Shown piece by piece: positions 43,120 to 51,996 of a stretch of 64,000 bases of DNA (position 1 is the first letter of the stretch; every line of letters starts with the position of its first letter). The notes below the pieces were generated by a model, which searched no databases, was not told the origin of the DNA, and was given only the letters and a program-made list of their open reading frames with translations. This stretch comes from Chelatococcus reniformis (GTDB lineage Bacteria > Pseudomonadota > Alphaproteobacteria > Rhizobiales > Beijerinckiaceae): assembly GCF_014640075.1 (NCBI RefSeq), contig NZ_BMGG01000004.1:257048-321047 (forward strand). Reading direction: 5' to 3'. The position numbers and the translations under genes were made by a program.

Positions 43120-43429
43120 GGCGTTCCCATCCCAGCCGAAGCCGGAGGCTGCCGGCCTTATATGATCTTCACAAGAGCCGCCACAGGCTATATTCCTTGT
43201 AGATACGCGGCAAGACGGCGGTTAGATGAGATATGACCGCGCTTGGCCAATGCAGACGTCCGATATGTCGCGCGAAATCTAGCCATTGCATTTGTAATAA
43301 CTTCGTTTTCACAGCCCGGTTGCGTTGTGGCTGGGACCAAAGTGCGAATGATGGCGGCTGCAACCGGCGACCCTGCCGACAGCCAGCTGTCGATCGAGGC
43401 CCGCCGTTTCCAGAATGAGGGAGGCTGTC
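43120..43429. other. Divergent promoter region between SDR and LIV-type binding protein genes
   Basis: 310 bp. AT-richer stretches at 43155-43205 and 43265-43310 probably carry the two promoters. A short palindrome GACAGC-CA-GCTGTC lies at 43378-43391, about 40 bp before the binding-protein start. No gene seen. Confidence 0.5.
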
Positions 43430-44638
43430 TTGCGCGTTTGCTTGGGATGGGTCGCCGCCGCTTGCCTGCTGGCCGCGTCGTCGTCGGGTTGGGCCCAATC
43501 CGGTGCCAAGAGTCATGGACCCGGGGTCACCGACACCGAGATCAAGCTCGGGCAGACGGTGCCCTACAGCGGTCCGGTGTCGTCAAGTGGGGCGCTCGGG
43601 CGGGCACAGGCCGCCTATTTCGCCATGCTCAACGCCAAGGGCGGCATCAACGGCCGCAAGATCACGCTGATCTCGCTCGACGATGCCTACAGCCCACCCA
43701 AGACCGTCGAGCAGACCCGCAAGCTGGTCGAGCAGGAAGAAGTGCTGGCGATCGTCGGCTCCAACGGGTCTCCCACCGGGCTCGCGGTGCAGGCCTATCT
43801 GAACAAGAAGCGGGTTCCCCAGCTGTTCCAGGCCTCCGGGATCAAGCGTTTCAACGATCCCAAGCAGTTTCCGTGGTCGACGGCCTTCTATTTCCCCTTC
43901 ACGGTGGAGGGCGCGGCGTTCGGGCGGTTCGTCCTGCGGACACGGCCCGACGCCAAGATCGCCGTCCTGTCGCCCAACGACGAGCTCGGCCGCGAATACG
44001 TGGCCGGCTTCCGCGCGGCGCTCGGCGACAAGGCGGACAAGATGATCGTCAAGTCGGTCACCTACGACTACGCGTCGCCGACCATCGATTCCGAGATGGC
44101 GCAACTCGCGGCGAGCGGCGCCGACGTGTTCTTCAACGTGTCCATGGCCAAGTTCGCCTCGCAGTCGATCCGTAAGGCGCGGGAGCTGGCCTGGGGGGCG
44201 CAGATCCTCTCGCCCTCCATCGCGGCCTCGATCGGCGACGTCCTGAAGCCTGCCGGCCTCGACAACGCGAAGGGCCTGATCAGCGGCCGCTGGATGAAGG
44301 ACCCGTCCGCGCCCGAGCAGGCGGACGATCCGGGCGTGCGCGAGTATCTCGCCTTCATGAAGGTCTGGCTGCCGGGCGTCGCCGCCGAGCAGGCGACCTT
44401 CGCGCTCGGCTACAACGTGGCCCAACTCACCGAGATCGTCATCCGCAAGTGCGGCGACGACCTGACGCGCGAGAACTTCATCCGCCAGGCCACCAATCTG
44501 AAGGACATCGAGCTGCCGCTCGGCCTGCAGGGCGTCAAGCTGAGCAATTCGCCCGAGGACTTCAATCTCCTGAGGGAGACTCGCTTCATCGTGTTCGACG
44601 GCGAGAAGTGGGTGACGCTGCCGGACGTGGCGAACTGA
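43430..44638 (+). CDS. Orphan LIV-type periplasmic binding protein
   Basis: 402 residues from a TTG at 43430, chosen because AGGGAGG lies at the right distance; the in-frame ATG at 43415 has no ribosome-binding site. Signal peptide RVCLGWVAAACLLAASSSGWAQ, then GVTDTEIKLGQTVPYSGPVSSSG and ISLDDAYSPPKTVEQTRKLVEQEEVLAIVG, a Peripla_BP_6 pattern. Closely related to the binding protein at 50743-51945. No permease or ATPase genes adjoin it; it may share one of the LIV systems. Followed by an esterase-like and an SDR gene on the same strand. Confidence 0.88.
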   Translation: MRVCLGWVAAACLLAASSSGWAQSGAKSHGPGVTDTEIKLGQTVPYSGPVSSSGALGRAQAAYFAMLNAKGGINGRKITLISLDDAYSPPKTVEQTRKLVEQEEVLAIVGSNGSPTGLAVQAYLNKKRVPQLFQASGIKRFNDPKQFPWSTAFYFPFTVEGAAFGRFVLRTRPDAKIAVLSPNDELGREYVAGFRAALGDKADKMIVKSVTYDYASPTIDSEMAQLAASGADVFFNVSMAKFASQSIRKARELAWGAQILSPSIAASIGDVLKPAGLDNAKGLISGRWMKDPSAPEQADDPGVREYLAFMKVWLPGVAAEQATFALGYNVAQLTEIVIRKCGDDLTRENFIRQATNLKDIELPLGLQGVKLSNSPEDFNLLRETRFIVFDGEKWVTLPDVAN

Positions 44639-44680
44639 GCCAAGCGACACAACGATCCATCAGACGACGGGGAGGCCGCT

Positions 44681-45589
44681 GTGGCCAGTGCGGAGTTCCA
44701 GAGCTTTCTGCAGGCATTGCGATCGCGGGATTTGACCGAAGTGTTGCCGATCGAGGCCGTGCGCGAGCGTTTCGAGGCCCTGGCCGCCCAGTTCACGCCG
44801 GCGGCCGACTTGACCTTCCAGGCCGTCGACGCGGGCGGAGTCCCGGCCGAGTGGACCGGGCCGGCCGACGTCGCGACGGAAGGGGTGCTGCTCTACTTCC
44901 ACGGCGGCGGCTATTGCATCGGCTCGATTCCCGCATACCGCGAGTTCACCGGCCGGTTGGCGAAGGCCGGCCGCTGCCGCGTGCTGTCGGTCGGCTATCG
45001 GCTGGCGCCAGAGCATCCGTTTCCGGCCGCCGTCGATGATGCGGTGGCGAGCTACCGGTGGCTGCGCCGGCAGTTGGGCCCGCAGGGCAGCATCGTGCTC
45101 GGCGGCGATTCCGCCGGCGGCGGGCTCAGCCTGGCGCTGCTCATCGCCCTCAGGGACGCCGGAGATCGGTTGCCGGATGGCGCCTTCTGCCTCTCGCCCT
45201 CCACGGATCTTGCCAAAGAGGGCGCGTCGATGACCAGCCGGGCCGCGGTGGACCCGCTGATCACGCGGGAATCGACCACCCGCTTTGCGACCTTCTACCT
45301 GGGCGAGGACGGGGATCCCAAGCATCCCCTGGCGTCGCCCCTCTATGCCGACCACCGCGGCCTGCCGCCGCTGCTCATCCTGGTGGGCGACTGCGAACGG
45401 CTCCTCGACGATTCGACCCGACTCGCCGAGCGGGCGCGCCAGGCGGGCGTCGAGGTGGACATCGAGGTCTGGGACGAGATGGTGCACATCTGGCCGTTCT
45501 TCGCCTCGGTCATCCCCGAAGGTGCCGCCGCCATCGAGCGGCTGGCGCCCTTCATCCGCGCGCGGCTGGGTCGTTCCGCCATTGGATGA
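44681..45589 (+). CDS. Alpha/beta hydrolase, hormone-sensitive lipase-type esterase
   Basis: 302 residues with a GTG start at 44681 (GGGGAGGCCGCT upstream). HSL-family oxyanion motif FHGGGYC, nucleophile Ser in GGDSAGGG, catalytic Asp region LVGDCERLLDDS and His in EMVHIWPFF. Hydrolyses short-chain or aryl esters, possibly a lactone or ester formed in the surrounding catabolic steps. 42 bp after the binding-protein gene, probably co-transcribed. Confidence 0.92.
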   Translation: MASAEFQSFLQALRSRDLTEVLPIEAVRERFEALAAQFTPAADLTFQAVDAGGVPAEWTGPADVATEGVLLYFHGGGYCIGSIPAYREFTGRLAKAGRCRVLSVGYRLAPEHPFPAAVDDAVASYRWLRRQLGPQGSIVLGGDSAGGGLSLALLIALRDAGDRLPDGAFCLSPSTDLAKEGASMTSRAAVDPLITRESTTRFATFYLGEDGDPKHPLASPLYADHRGLPPLLILVGDCERLLDDSTRLAERARQAGVEVDIEVWDEMVHIWPFFASVIPEGAAAIERLAPFIRARLGRSAIG

Positions 45590-45715
45590 AGCTCGTCGAG
45601 GGCGGAATGGGCATGACTTTTTGAACCTTGAGCGCTTCGCGATCGGGCGGGGCCACCCCGGTGCTCTGGCCGCCCGAGGCCGCACAGCATCGTCACGATT
45701 GCAGGAGGCTCTTCC

Positions 45716-46612
45716 GTGAAGACCAAGGATTTCGACGGGCTCGCCGCCCTTGTCACCGGCGCTGGCGCCGGCCTGGGACGCCAGTATGCGCTCGATCTCG
45801 CCCGCCGCGGCGCCCGCGTCATGATCAACGACATCGCCGTGACGGCGGACGGCACGCCCCTGGCGGCGCAGATTGCCGAGGACTTCAGGCACGAGGGTCT
45901 GACGGCCGCCCACGATCAGGGCGACGTCAGTGTCGAGGCCGACGCCGCGTCCATGGTGCAGCGCACGATCGAGGCTTTCGGCAGAATCGATATTCTCGTC
46001 AACAACGCCGGCAACACCCTTGCGGCGCACAGCTACGACGTCACGACGAGCGATTTCGACGCCGTCCTGCGCGTGCACCTGCACGGCACGCTGTGGACCA
46101 TGCGGACCGCGCTCCCCCACATGCGGGCCCGGAACTACGGCCGTATCGTCAACACGGCCTCGTCGCTCGGTGCTTTCGGCGCCCCTGGCGCACTGCCCTA
46201 TGTGGCGGCCAAGTCGGCGATCATCGGCCTGACGAAAGGGGCCGCGCTGGAAAACGCCGATCACGATATCCGCATCAACGCCGTCTCGCCCACCGCCTAT
46301 ACCGGGCTGGCGAAGGGCTATTTCGATACGCAGCCCCAGATCCCGCTCGACAAGCTGCACGTGGACCGCGTGTCGCCAGCCGTGGTGCTCCTGGCCCATC
46401 GCGACTGTCCGCTGAACGGCGAGGTGATCAGCGCCGGCGCGGGCCGCGTCGCCCGCATCTTCACCGCGACTGTCCGCGGCTATTGCAGCGACGGCCTGAC
46501 CTATGAGGAGGTCTCGTCCAACCTCGACAGGGTCCTCGACGCCGACGAGTTCTTCGCGCTGAAGAGCTCGCTCGAGCAATACAAGCTCATGCCCATCCAG
46601 ATCGCGCCCTGA
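45716..46612 (+). CDS. SDR of the multifunctional beta-oxidation (HSD17B4-like) type
   Basis: 298 residues with a GTG start at 45716 preceded by AGGAGG. TGAGAGLGRQYALDLARRGARVMINDIA is characteristic of the D-3-hydroxyacyl-CoA dehydrogenase domain of multifunctional enzyme type 2. NNAGN, the Ser in NTASSLGAFG and YVAAK complete the active site. The C-terminal ~60 residues (YCSDGLTYEEVSSNLDRVLDADEF) also match that group. Likely oxidises a hydroxyacyl-CoA or hydroxy acid. Third gene of the plus-strand set, 126 bp after the esterase. Confidence 0.88.
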   Translation: MKTKDFDGLAALVTGAGAGLGRQYALDLARRGARVMINDIAVTADGTPLAAQIAEDFRHEGLTAAHDQGDVSVEADAASMVQRTIEAFGRIDILVNNAGNTLAAHSYDVTTSDFDAVLRVHLHGTLWTMRTALPHMRARNYGRIVNTASSLGAFGAPGALPYVAAKSAIIGLTKGAALENADHDIRINAVSPTAYTGLAKGYFDTQPQIPLDKLHVDRVSPAVVLLAHRDCPLNGEVISAGAGRVARIFTATVRGYCSDGLTYEEVSSNLDRVLDADEFFALKSSLEQYKLMPIQIAP

Positions 46613-46630
46613 TCCGATTGCCGGCCGCCG

Positions 46631-47101
46631 TCAGCCGAGTGGGATCGGCTGCGCGATGTCGGCGTACTCCACGTCGGGAGACGTGCCGTCGCGCCACATG
46701 AAGACGAGGAACGAGCCGTCGCGGCCGATGACGCGCAGCGGCGCGTGCCATACGCCCGGTCGCAGGAGGATGCCGACGCCGCCGGTGGCGGAGAAGGCGG
46801 CGAGCCGCTCGAGGTCCGGTCTGCCGACGGCATCGTCCGGGGCGGCGGCGACCAGCCAACCGTCGCAGCGAAGCGGCATCAGCATCTGCACCGTGGCCGG
46901 GTGACGCTCCAGCCGGTCCACGACGAGCGGGCCCGGCTGCGCCACGACGCTGATGCGGAACAGCGATGGCTGCGCCGCCACGTCGTGGTCGGCCAGGTCG
47001 AAGCTCGACGGGGCGCCCGTGGTATCGGCCGCGATCACCTCGCCGAACGGCGCGAATGCTTCAGCCGTGAGGCGGCCCAGCGCTATCGCGGCGGGCGCCA
47101 T
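46631..47101 (-). CDS. Ureidoglycolate lyase (AllA)-like cupin protein
   Basis: 156 residues from the ATG at 47101, which overlaps the MFS stop by one base (TGATG). LTAEAFAPFGEVI at the N-terminus, ERHPATVQMLMPL, and the diagnostic RPGVWHAPL of the AllA family. AllA converts ureidoglycolate to glyoxylate and urea in purine breakdown, but no other allantoin gene is present. The operon (2-hydroxyacid oxidase, SDR, carrier) suggests a related lyase acting on another glycolate-type or 2-hydroxyacid derivative (inference). Confidence 0.82.
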   Translation of the reverse strand: MAPAAIALGRLTAEAFAPFGEVIAADTTGAPSSFDLADHDVAAQPSLFRISVVAQPGPLVVDRLERHPATVQMLMPLRCDGWLVAAAPDDAVGRPDLERLAAFSATGGVGILLRPGVWHAPLRVIGRDGSFLVFMWRDGTSPDVEYADIAQPIPLG

Positions 47102-48432
47102 CACGCGGCCCGGCCGGACGAGCCGGCCAGCAGGTGGCGGATCGAGACGAACAGCACCGCCGCCGCCAGCAGCACGGCGCAGCCGAGCACGATCAGCGCG
47201 CCGCTGAAGCTGCCGGTGCCGTCCTTGAACCAGCCCATCAGGGTCGGGCCGAAATAGCCGCCCAGATTGGATACGGAGTTGATGAAGGCGATGCCGCCCG
47301 CTGCGACGGTGCCGCTCATGAACAGGGCCGGCAGCGACCAGAACACCGGCAGTACCGCATAGATGCCGACCGCCGCGATGGTGAAGGCGGCGATGGCGCC
47401 GAGGGGCGCGTCGAGGAAGAGGCCGGCGAGGATGAGGCCGATGCCAGCCAGGGCCGCCGGCAGTACCGTGTGCCAGAGCCGCTCCGCCGCCGCGTCGGAG
47501 CGCCTGGCCCAGACGACCATCGCGATGGTGGCGAAGAGGTAGGGCAGGGCGGCCACATAGCCGGTCTGCATGCCCGTGAAGCCCAGCCCCCGAACGATCT
47601 GCGGCAGCCAGAAGCCGAGGCCATAGAGGCCCAGGATCAGAAATGTATAGCTGATCGTCAGCGCCAGGATGCCCGGATTGACGAAGATGTCGGCGAGCCG
47701 GTGCTGGGCGCCCACCTCGCGCGCCTTGGCCTCGACGGCGATCCGCTGCGTGAGCCACGCGCGTTCGTCGGCCTCGAGCCACGTGGCATCCGCCGGTCGC
47801 TCGGTCAGGTACCAGAGACAGGCAATGCCGAGCACCACGGCCATAAGACCCTCGATGATGAACATCCACTGCCAGCCCGCGAGGCCTGCCAGACCTCCCA
47901 TGGTCTCGATGATGAGGGTCGAGAGGGGCGCGCCCAGGAAGCTCGAGAGCGGAATGGCGATCAGGTAGAGACCGATCAGCTTGGCCCGATGCTGATCGGG
48001 AAACCAGGACAGGGTGTAGAACAGGATACCCGGCGCAAAGCCCGCTTCGGCGGCGCCGAGCAGGAAGCGCATGACGTAGAAGCTCGTCTCGCCGGTGACG
48101 AAGGCCATGCCGGCCGCCACCAGGCCCCAGGTCACCATGATGCGCGCGATCCAGCGTCGCGCCCCGACGCGGCCTTGGACGAGAGCGCTGGGAATCTCGA
48201 AAATGACGTAGCTGAGGAAGAAGATCCCGGCGCCGGTGCCGAACACGGTGGCGCTGAACCCGAGATCCTTGTTCATCGTCAGGGCGGCGAATCCAACATT
48301 CACCCGGTCCAGGAACGCCACGAAGTAGAGCAGCACCAGGAACGGGATCAGCCGGCGCGTGACCTTGGCCATGGTGCGCGCCTCGATCGGCTCGGCGAGG
48401 GGCAAGGCGCCGGCGGCTGCCTCCTGTGACAT
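47101..48432 (-). CDS. MFS transporter, ACS type
   Basis: 443 residues; the ATG at 48432 has GGAG six bases upstream and is preferred to the ATG at 48438. Twelve membrane segments; FLVLLYFVAFLDRVNVGFAALTMNKDLG is the ACS-family motif 1 region, and IFEIPSALVQGRVGARRW and LLGAAEAGFAPGILFYTLSWFP follow. Imports organic acids; neighbours suggest a hydroxy acid. Second gene pair of the minus-strand operon LldD-like, SDR, MFS, AllA-like. Confidence 0.9.
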   Translation of the reverse strand: MSQEAAAGALPLAEPIEARTMAKVTRRLIPFLVLLYFVAFLDRVNVGFAALTMNKDLGFSATVFGTGAGIFFLSYVIFEIPSALVQGRVGARRWIARIMVTWGLVAAGMAFVTGETSFYVMRFLLGAAEAGFAPGILFYTLSWFPDQHRAKLIGLYLIAIPLSSFLGAPLSTLIIETMGGLAGLAGWQWMFIIEGLMAVVLGIACLWYLTERPADATWLEADERAWLTQRIAVEAKAREVGAQHRLADIFVNPGILALTISYTFLILGLYGLGFWLPQIVRGLGFTGMQTGYVAALPYLFATIAMVVWARRSDAAAERLWHTVLPAALAGIGLILAGLFLDAPLGAIAAFTIAAVGIYAVLPVFWSLPALFMSGTVAAGGIAFINSVSNLGGYFGPTLMGWFKDGTGSFSGALIVLGCAVLLAAAVLFVSIRHLLAGSSGRAA

Positions 48433-48575
48433 GGTCATCTCCGCTTGTCGTTGGTCATGGCGAGTGCGCGGCGGCTCGCACGGAGCCACCCCGGATCGCT
48501 CAAGTCGGTTCAAAGTGTTGGAGAGCTTCTACCCGGTCAGGTACTTGGACAAGATCGGGAAATACTCGTGAATTG

Positions 48576-49319
48576 TTATAGCGCGTTCATGCAGAAGCCG
48601 CCGTCGATCAGGAGGTTCTGGCCGACGATGTAGCCGGCCTGGGCGCCGCACAGGAAGGCGCAGGCGTCGCCGAACTCGTCGGGATCGCCGAGGCGGCCGG
48701 CCGGCACTGCGGCGGCCACCTCGCCGGCGGCGGCGCCCAATGCCGCCACCCGTGCCGTGGCGAAGGAGCCGGGCAGCAGGTTGTTGATCGTCACGTTGCG
48801 GCCGGCGACCTGCCGCGACACGCCGGCGACGAAGCCGGCGAGGCCGAGGCGCGCCGCGTTGGACAGATCGAGGTTGGTGACCGGGCGCACGCTCGTCATC
48901 GAGGTGATGTTGACGATGCGGCCGAAGCCCCGGGCCATCATGCCGTCGACGCTGGCGGTGATCAGCGCCACCGCGGCCAGCATGTTGCCCTGGAGGGCCT
49001 GCGCCCAATCCTCTTCGGTCAGCGCGCGAAAGTCCTTCTTTGGCGGGCCGCCGGAATTGTTGACCAGGATGTCCGGCTCCGGGCAGGCGGCCAGCAGCGC
49101 GGCACGGCCGGCCGGGGTCGCGACATCGGCGGTGACGGCGGTCACCTTGGCGCCGGTGCGGCGGCGCAGCTCCTCCGCCGCCGCTTCGAGCACCTCGGGC
49201 CGCCGCCCGTTCATGACGAGTTCGCATCCCGCTTCGGCCAGCGCGCGGGCGCAGGCGAAGCCGAGCCCGTCGCTGCTGGCGCAGACGATCGCCTTGCGGC
49301 CGGCTATGCGCAAATCCAT
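48576..49319 (-). CDS. Atypical SDR lacking the Tyr-x-x-x-Lys active site
   Basis: 247 residues, start three bases beyond the LldD-like stop codon. SDR fold by CASSDGLGFACARALAEAGCELVMNGR, DILVNNSGGPPKKDF and the C-terminal GQNLLIDGGFCMNAL. At the place of the catalytic Tyr and Lys the sequence is LDLSNAARLGLAG, with neither residue. It may bind cofactor or substrate with a different catalytic residue; a group of bacterial SDRs with an SN-type motif here is known. Same operon as a 2-hydroxyacid oxidase. Confidence 0.85.
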   Translation of the reverse strand: MDLRIAGRKAIVCASSDGLGFACARALAEAGCELVMNGRRPEVLEAAAEELRRRTGAKVTAVTADVATPAGRAALLAACPEPDILVNNSGGPPKKDFRALTEEDWAQALQGNMLAAVALITASVDGMMARGFGRIVNITSMTSVRPVTNLDLSNAARLGLAGFVAGVSRQVAGRNVTINNLLPGSFATARVAALGAAAGEVAAAVPAGRLGDPDEFGDACAFLCGAQAGYIVGQNLLIDGGFCMNAL

Positions 49320-49322
49320 CGG

Positions 49323-50555
49323 TTACTCCCCTGCTATCGTTGCCACGCGGCGCGCCGGTGGCGGCGCAGCCGCCGCCTCGCCACGCGACCATTCGGGCGG
49401 GACGTGCGCCAGTGCCTCGGCCCCGACGTCGGCGACGTCGTTCAGTCCCATCAGCCCCAGGGCGGAGATCATCTCGATCCGGAAGCGCTCGATCATGCGC
49501 GCCACCCCGGCCTCGCCGTCGGCCGCGAGCGCAAGCACCCAGGGGCGGCCGACGAAGCAGGCCTTGGCGCCCAGCGCCCGGGCACGAAGCACATCGATGG
49601 CGTTGCGCACGCCGCCGTCGAGAAAGATCTCGGCCCGGCCGCCGACGGCGTTGGCGATGGCCGGCAGCATGGAGATGCTGGAGGCGACACCATCGAGCTG
49701 ACGGCCGCCGTGGTTGGAGACGACGATGCCGTTGGCGCCGGCAGCGACCGCCGCCGCCGCATCCTGCGGGTCGAGAATGCCCTTGATGACCAGGGGGCCG
49801 TCCCATTGGTCGCGCACCCAGGCGACGTCCTTCCAGCCGATGGCGTTGTCCCAGTTGGCGCGCGTGAAGCTGCGGAAATCGGCAAGGCCGCGAGCGTCCG
49901 GAATGGCAGCGGCCAGGTTGCCGAAGATGTGCGGCCGCCCGCCGACGGCCACGTCGCGCAGCCAGGGCCAGCGACGGGAGAAATCGGCGACCACCTTGGC
50001 GCGAGCCAGAGCCGACGGGACGCCGCCCATGCCGGTCTGCGCGTCGCGATGGCGCGGACTATTGACGGGCACGTCGACGGTCATGACCAGCGCCGTACAG
50101 CCGGCCTGCTGGGCCCGGCCAATCATCTTCGCGACATAGTCGCGGTCGCGCAGAAAATAGAGCTGGAACCAGAACGGCCGGGCAGCGGCCGCGGCGACCT
50201 CCTCGATGCCGCACAGCGAGACGGTGCTGAGCACGAAGGGCACGCCGGCCGCCGTCGCCGCCCGCACCGCCTGGGCCTCGCCCCGCCGTCGCATCAGGCC
50301 GGCGAGGCCCACGGGCGAGAGGCCCAGCGGCAGGGCGAAGCGCTCGCCGAAGATCTCCGTGTCGAGCACCGCGTTGCCGACGTCCATCAGCACGCGCTGG
50401 CGCAGGTGGACGCGCGCGAAGTCGTTGCGGTTGGCGGCCAGCGTCTCTTCTCCGAAAGAGCCGCCGTCGATGAACTCGAACAGCTGCCGCGGCAGGCGCT
50501 GCCGGGCGCGCTGCCGGTCGTCCTCGAATGTCGTCGCTACAATGGATCGCCCCAT
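49323..50555 (-). CDS. FMN-dependent alpha-hydroxy acid oxidase/dehydrogenase (LldD-like)
   Basis: 410 residues from the ATG at 50555 (AAGGAGGAGACGGCG upstream). FMN-binding TIM barrel: PRQLFEFIDGGSFGEETL, LGLSPVGLAGLMRRRGEA, FWFQLYFLRDR, TVDVPVNSPRHRD and the active-site VSNHGGRQLDG with catalytic His and Arg around residue 280. Oxidises L-lactate, mandelate, glycolate or similar 2-hydroxy acids to 2-oxo acids. First gene of the operon with the atypical SDR, MFS carrier and AllA-like protein. Confidence 0.92.
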   Translation of the reverse strand: MGRSIVATTFEDDRQRARQRLPRQLFEFIDGGSFGEETLAANRNDFARVHLRQRVLMDVGNAVLDTEIFGERFALPLGLSPVGLAGLMRRRGEAQAVRAATAAGVPFVLSTVSLCGIEEVAAAAARPFWFQLYFLRDRDYVAKMIGRAQQAGCTALVMTVDVPVNSPRHRDAQTGMGGVPSALARAKVVADFSRRWPWLRDVAVGGRPHIFGNLAAAIPDARGLADFRSFTRANWDNAIGWKDVAWVRDQWDGPLVIKGILDPQDAAAAVAAGANGIVVSNHGGRQLDGVASSISMLPAIANAVGGRAEIFLDGGVRNAIDVLRARALGAKACFVGRPWVLALAADGEAGVARMIERFRIEMISALGLMGLNDVADVGAEALAHVPPEWSRGEAAAAPPPARRVATIAGE

Positions 50556-50742
50556 CGCCGTCTCCTCCTTGGTCGCGTTGGCCGCCGCGCGCGCCTGCCG
50601 GGCGCACCCGCGATCGCCCTTGATCGGTCGCCACACTGGGCCGGCCGGGCGCAATTGGCGGGCCGGCGGGAGCGTGGGCGCGGGCCAGGGCGCCTTGGGG
50701 GCGTCCCCGATCCGCGGTCTGCGGCTGTGCGAGCGCGACGGG

Positions 50743-51945
50743 CTACTCGCCGATTATCTCGCCGAACAACTCCCAGGTCTTGCCGTTGAAGCGCTGCAGC
50801 TGCTGCCCCTCGACGGGGAAATAGTCGGTTGCCGTCGTCTTCACTTTGATGCCCGGCAGCAGCATCGGCAACGGAAAGTCCATGCTGGCCGCCTGCTTCA
50901 TGATGTTTTCACGCGTGAGGTCATCGCCGCAGTTCTTCAGCACCTGCACCAGCGCCTGTGCCACCGTGTAGCCGTAGACGTTGAGCTGATCCTGCAGATT
51001 TCCTTCGGGGTAATACTTCTTCATGAAGGCAGTCCATTCCGCCGTCGCCGGGTCGCTGGTCCACTGCGGGTCGGTCGGGTCCTTCTGGTAGTAAGCGGAG
51101 ATGATGCCGGTGGCGGCGTCGAAGCCGGCCGGCTGCAGCACGCTGGAGACCGAGGTCGAGGTGGCGGCGAGGAAGAACATCTTCGGCTTCCAGCCGATCT
51201 CGTAGACCTTGCGGATGGCTTGCGCCGCCTGCTTGGGAATGGCGTGCATGAACAGGGTGTCGGCGCCGGACGCCTTGAGCTTCACGATCTGGCTGTCGAT
51301 GCTGGGATCGGCCGGCTCGTAGCTCGCCTCGGCGATGACCATGCGCTTGGCGTTGTCCGCGCCGAGGCCCATCTTGAAGCCGTTGGCGTAGTCCTTGCCG
51401 GCGTCGTCGTATTGATAGAACAGGGCGATCTTGGCGTCGGGATTGTTCTTCAGCACATACTTGGCATAGACCGCGGTCTCGGCCTGATACGATGGCTGGA
51501 AGCCCATGCTCCACGGGAACTGCTTGTAGTCGCCCCAGAGCGTTGCGCCACCGCCCACGAACAGCTGAGGGATCTTCTTGTCGTTGAGGTATTTGCGGAC
51601 GACCAGGCCGGTCGGCGTGCCGAGCGGATTGAAGATCAGGGCGACCTCCTCCTGCTCCACCAGCTTGCGCGTCTGCTCGAAGGTCTTGGGCGGGCTGTAG
51701 CCGTCGTCGAGGCTGATCAGATTGATCTTGCGGCCGTTGATGCCGCCCTGCTCGTTGATCATCTTGAAATAGGCCGCCTCCGACATGGGGATGGCCCGGT
51801 AGGCCGACGCCGGGCCGCTATAGGCGAAAGTTTGGCCGATCTTGATTTCGGTGTCGGTGATGCCGGGCGCGTACTTCTTCTGGGCCTGGGCGCCGGTGCT
51901 GGCGATCGCCGCGAGTGCGGCGACGACGACTGCTGTCCACTTCAT
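50743..51945 (-). CDS. Orphan LIV-type periplasmic binding protein
   Basis: 400 residues with a Sec signal peptide (MKWTAVVVAALAAIASTGAQA). GITDTEIKIGQTFAYSGPASAYRA and ISLDDGYSPPKTFEQTRKLVEQEEVALIF are close to the protein at 43430-44638, as is the late KNCGDDLTRENIMKQAASM. No permease or ATPase gene adjoins. It follows the ferredoxin oxidoreductase gene by 51 bp on the same strand, so uptake of the acid oxidised by that module is plausible. Confidence 0.9.
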   Translation of the reverse strand: MKWTAVVVAALAAIASTGAQAQKKYAPGITDTEIKIGQTFAYSGPASAYRAIPMSEAAYFKMINEQGGINGRKINLISLDDGYSPPKTFEQTRKLVEQEEVALIFNPLGTPTGLVVRKYLNDKKIPQLFVGGGATLWGDYKQFPWSMGFQPSYQAETAVYAKYVLKNNPDAKIALFYQYDDAGKDYANGFKMGLGADNAKRMVIAEASYEPADPSIDSQIVKLKASGADTLFMHAIPKQAAQAIRKVYEIGWKPKMFFLAATSTSVSSVLQPAGFDAATGIISAYYQKDPTDPQWTSDPATAEWTAFMKKYYPEGNLQDQLNVYGYTVAQALVQVLKNCGDDLTRENIMKQAASMDFPLPMLLPGIKVKTTATDYFPVEGQQLQRFNGKTWELFGEIIGE

Positions 51946-51996
51946 TCACTGTCCTCCCTGGATTGGACTGTTCTTGGGTGAGCTTGTGCGGCCGCT

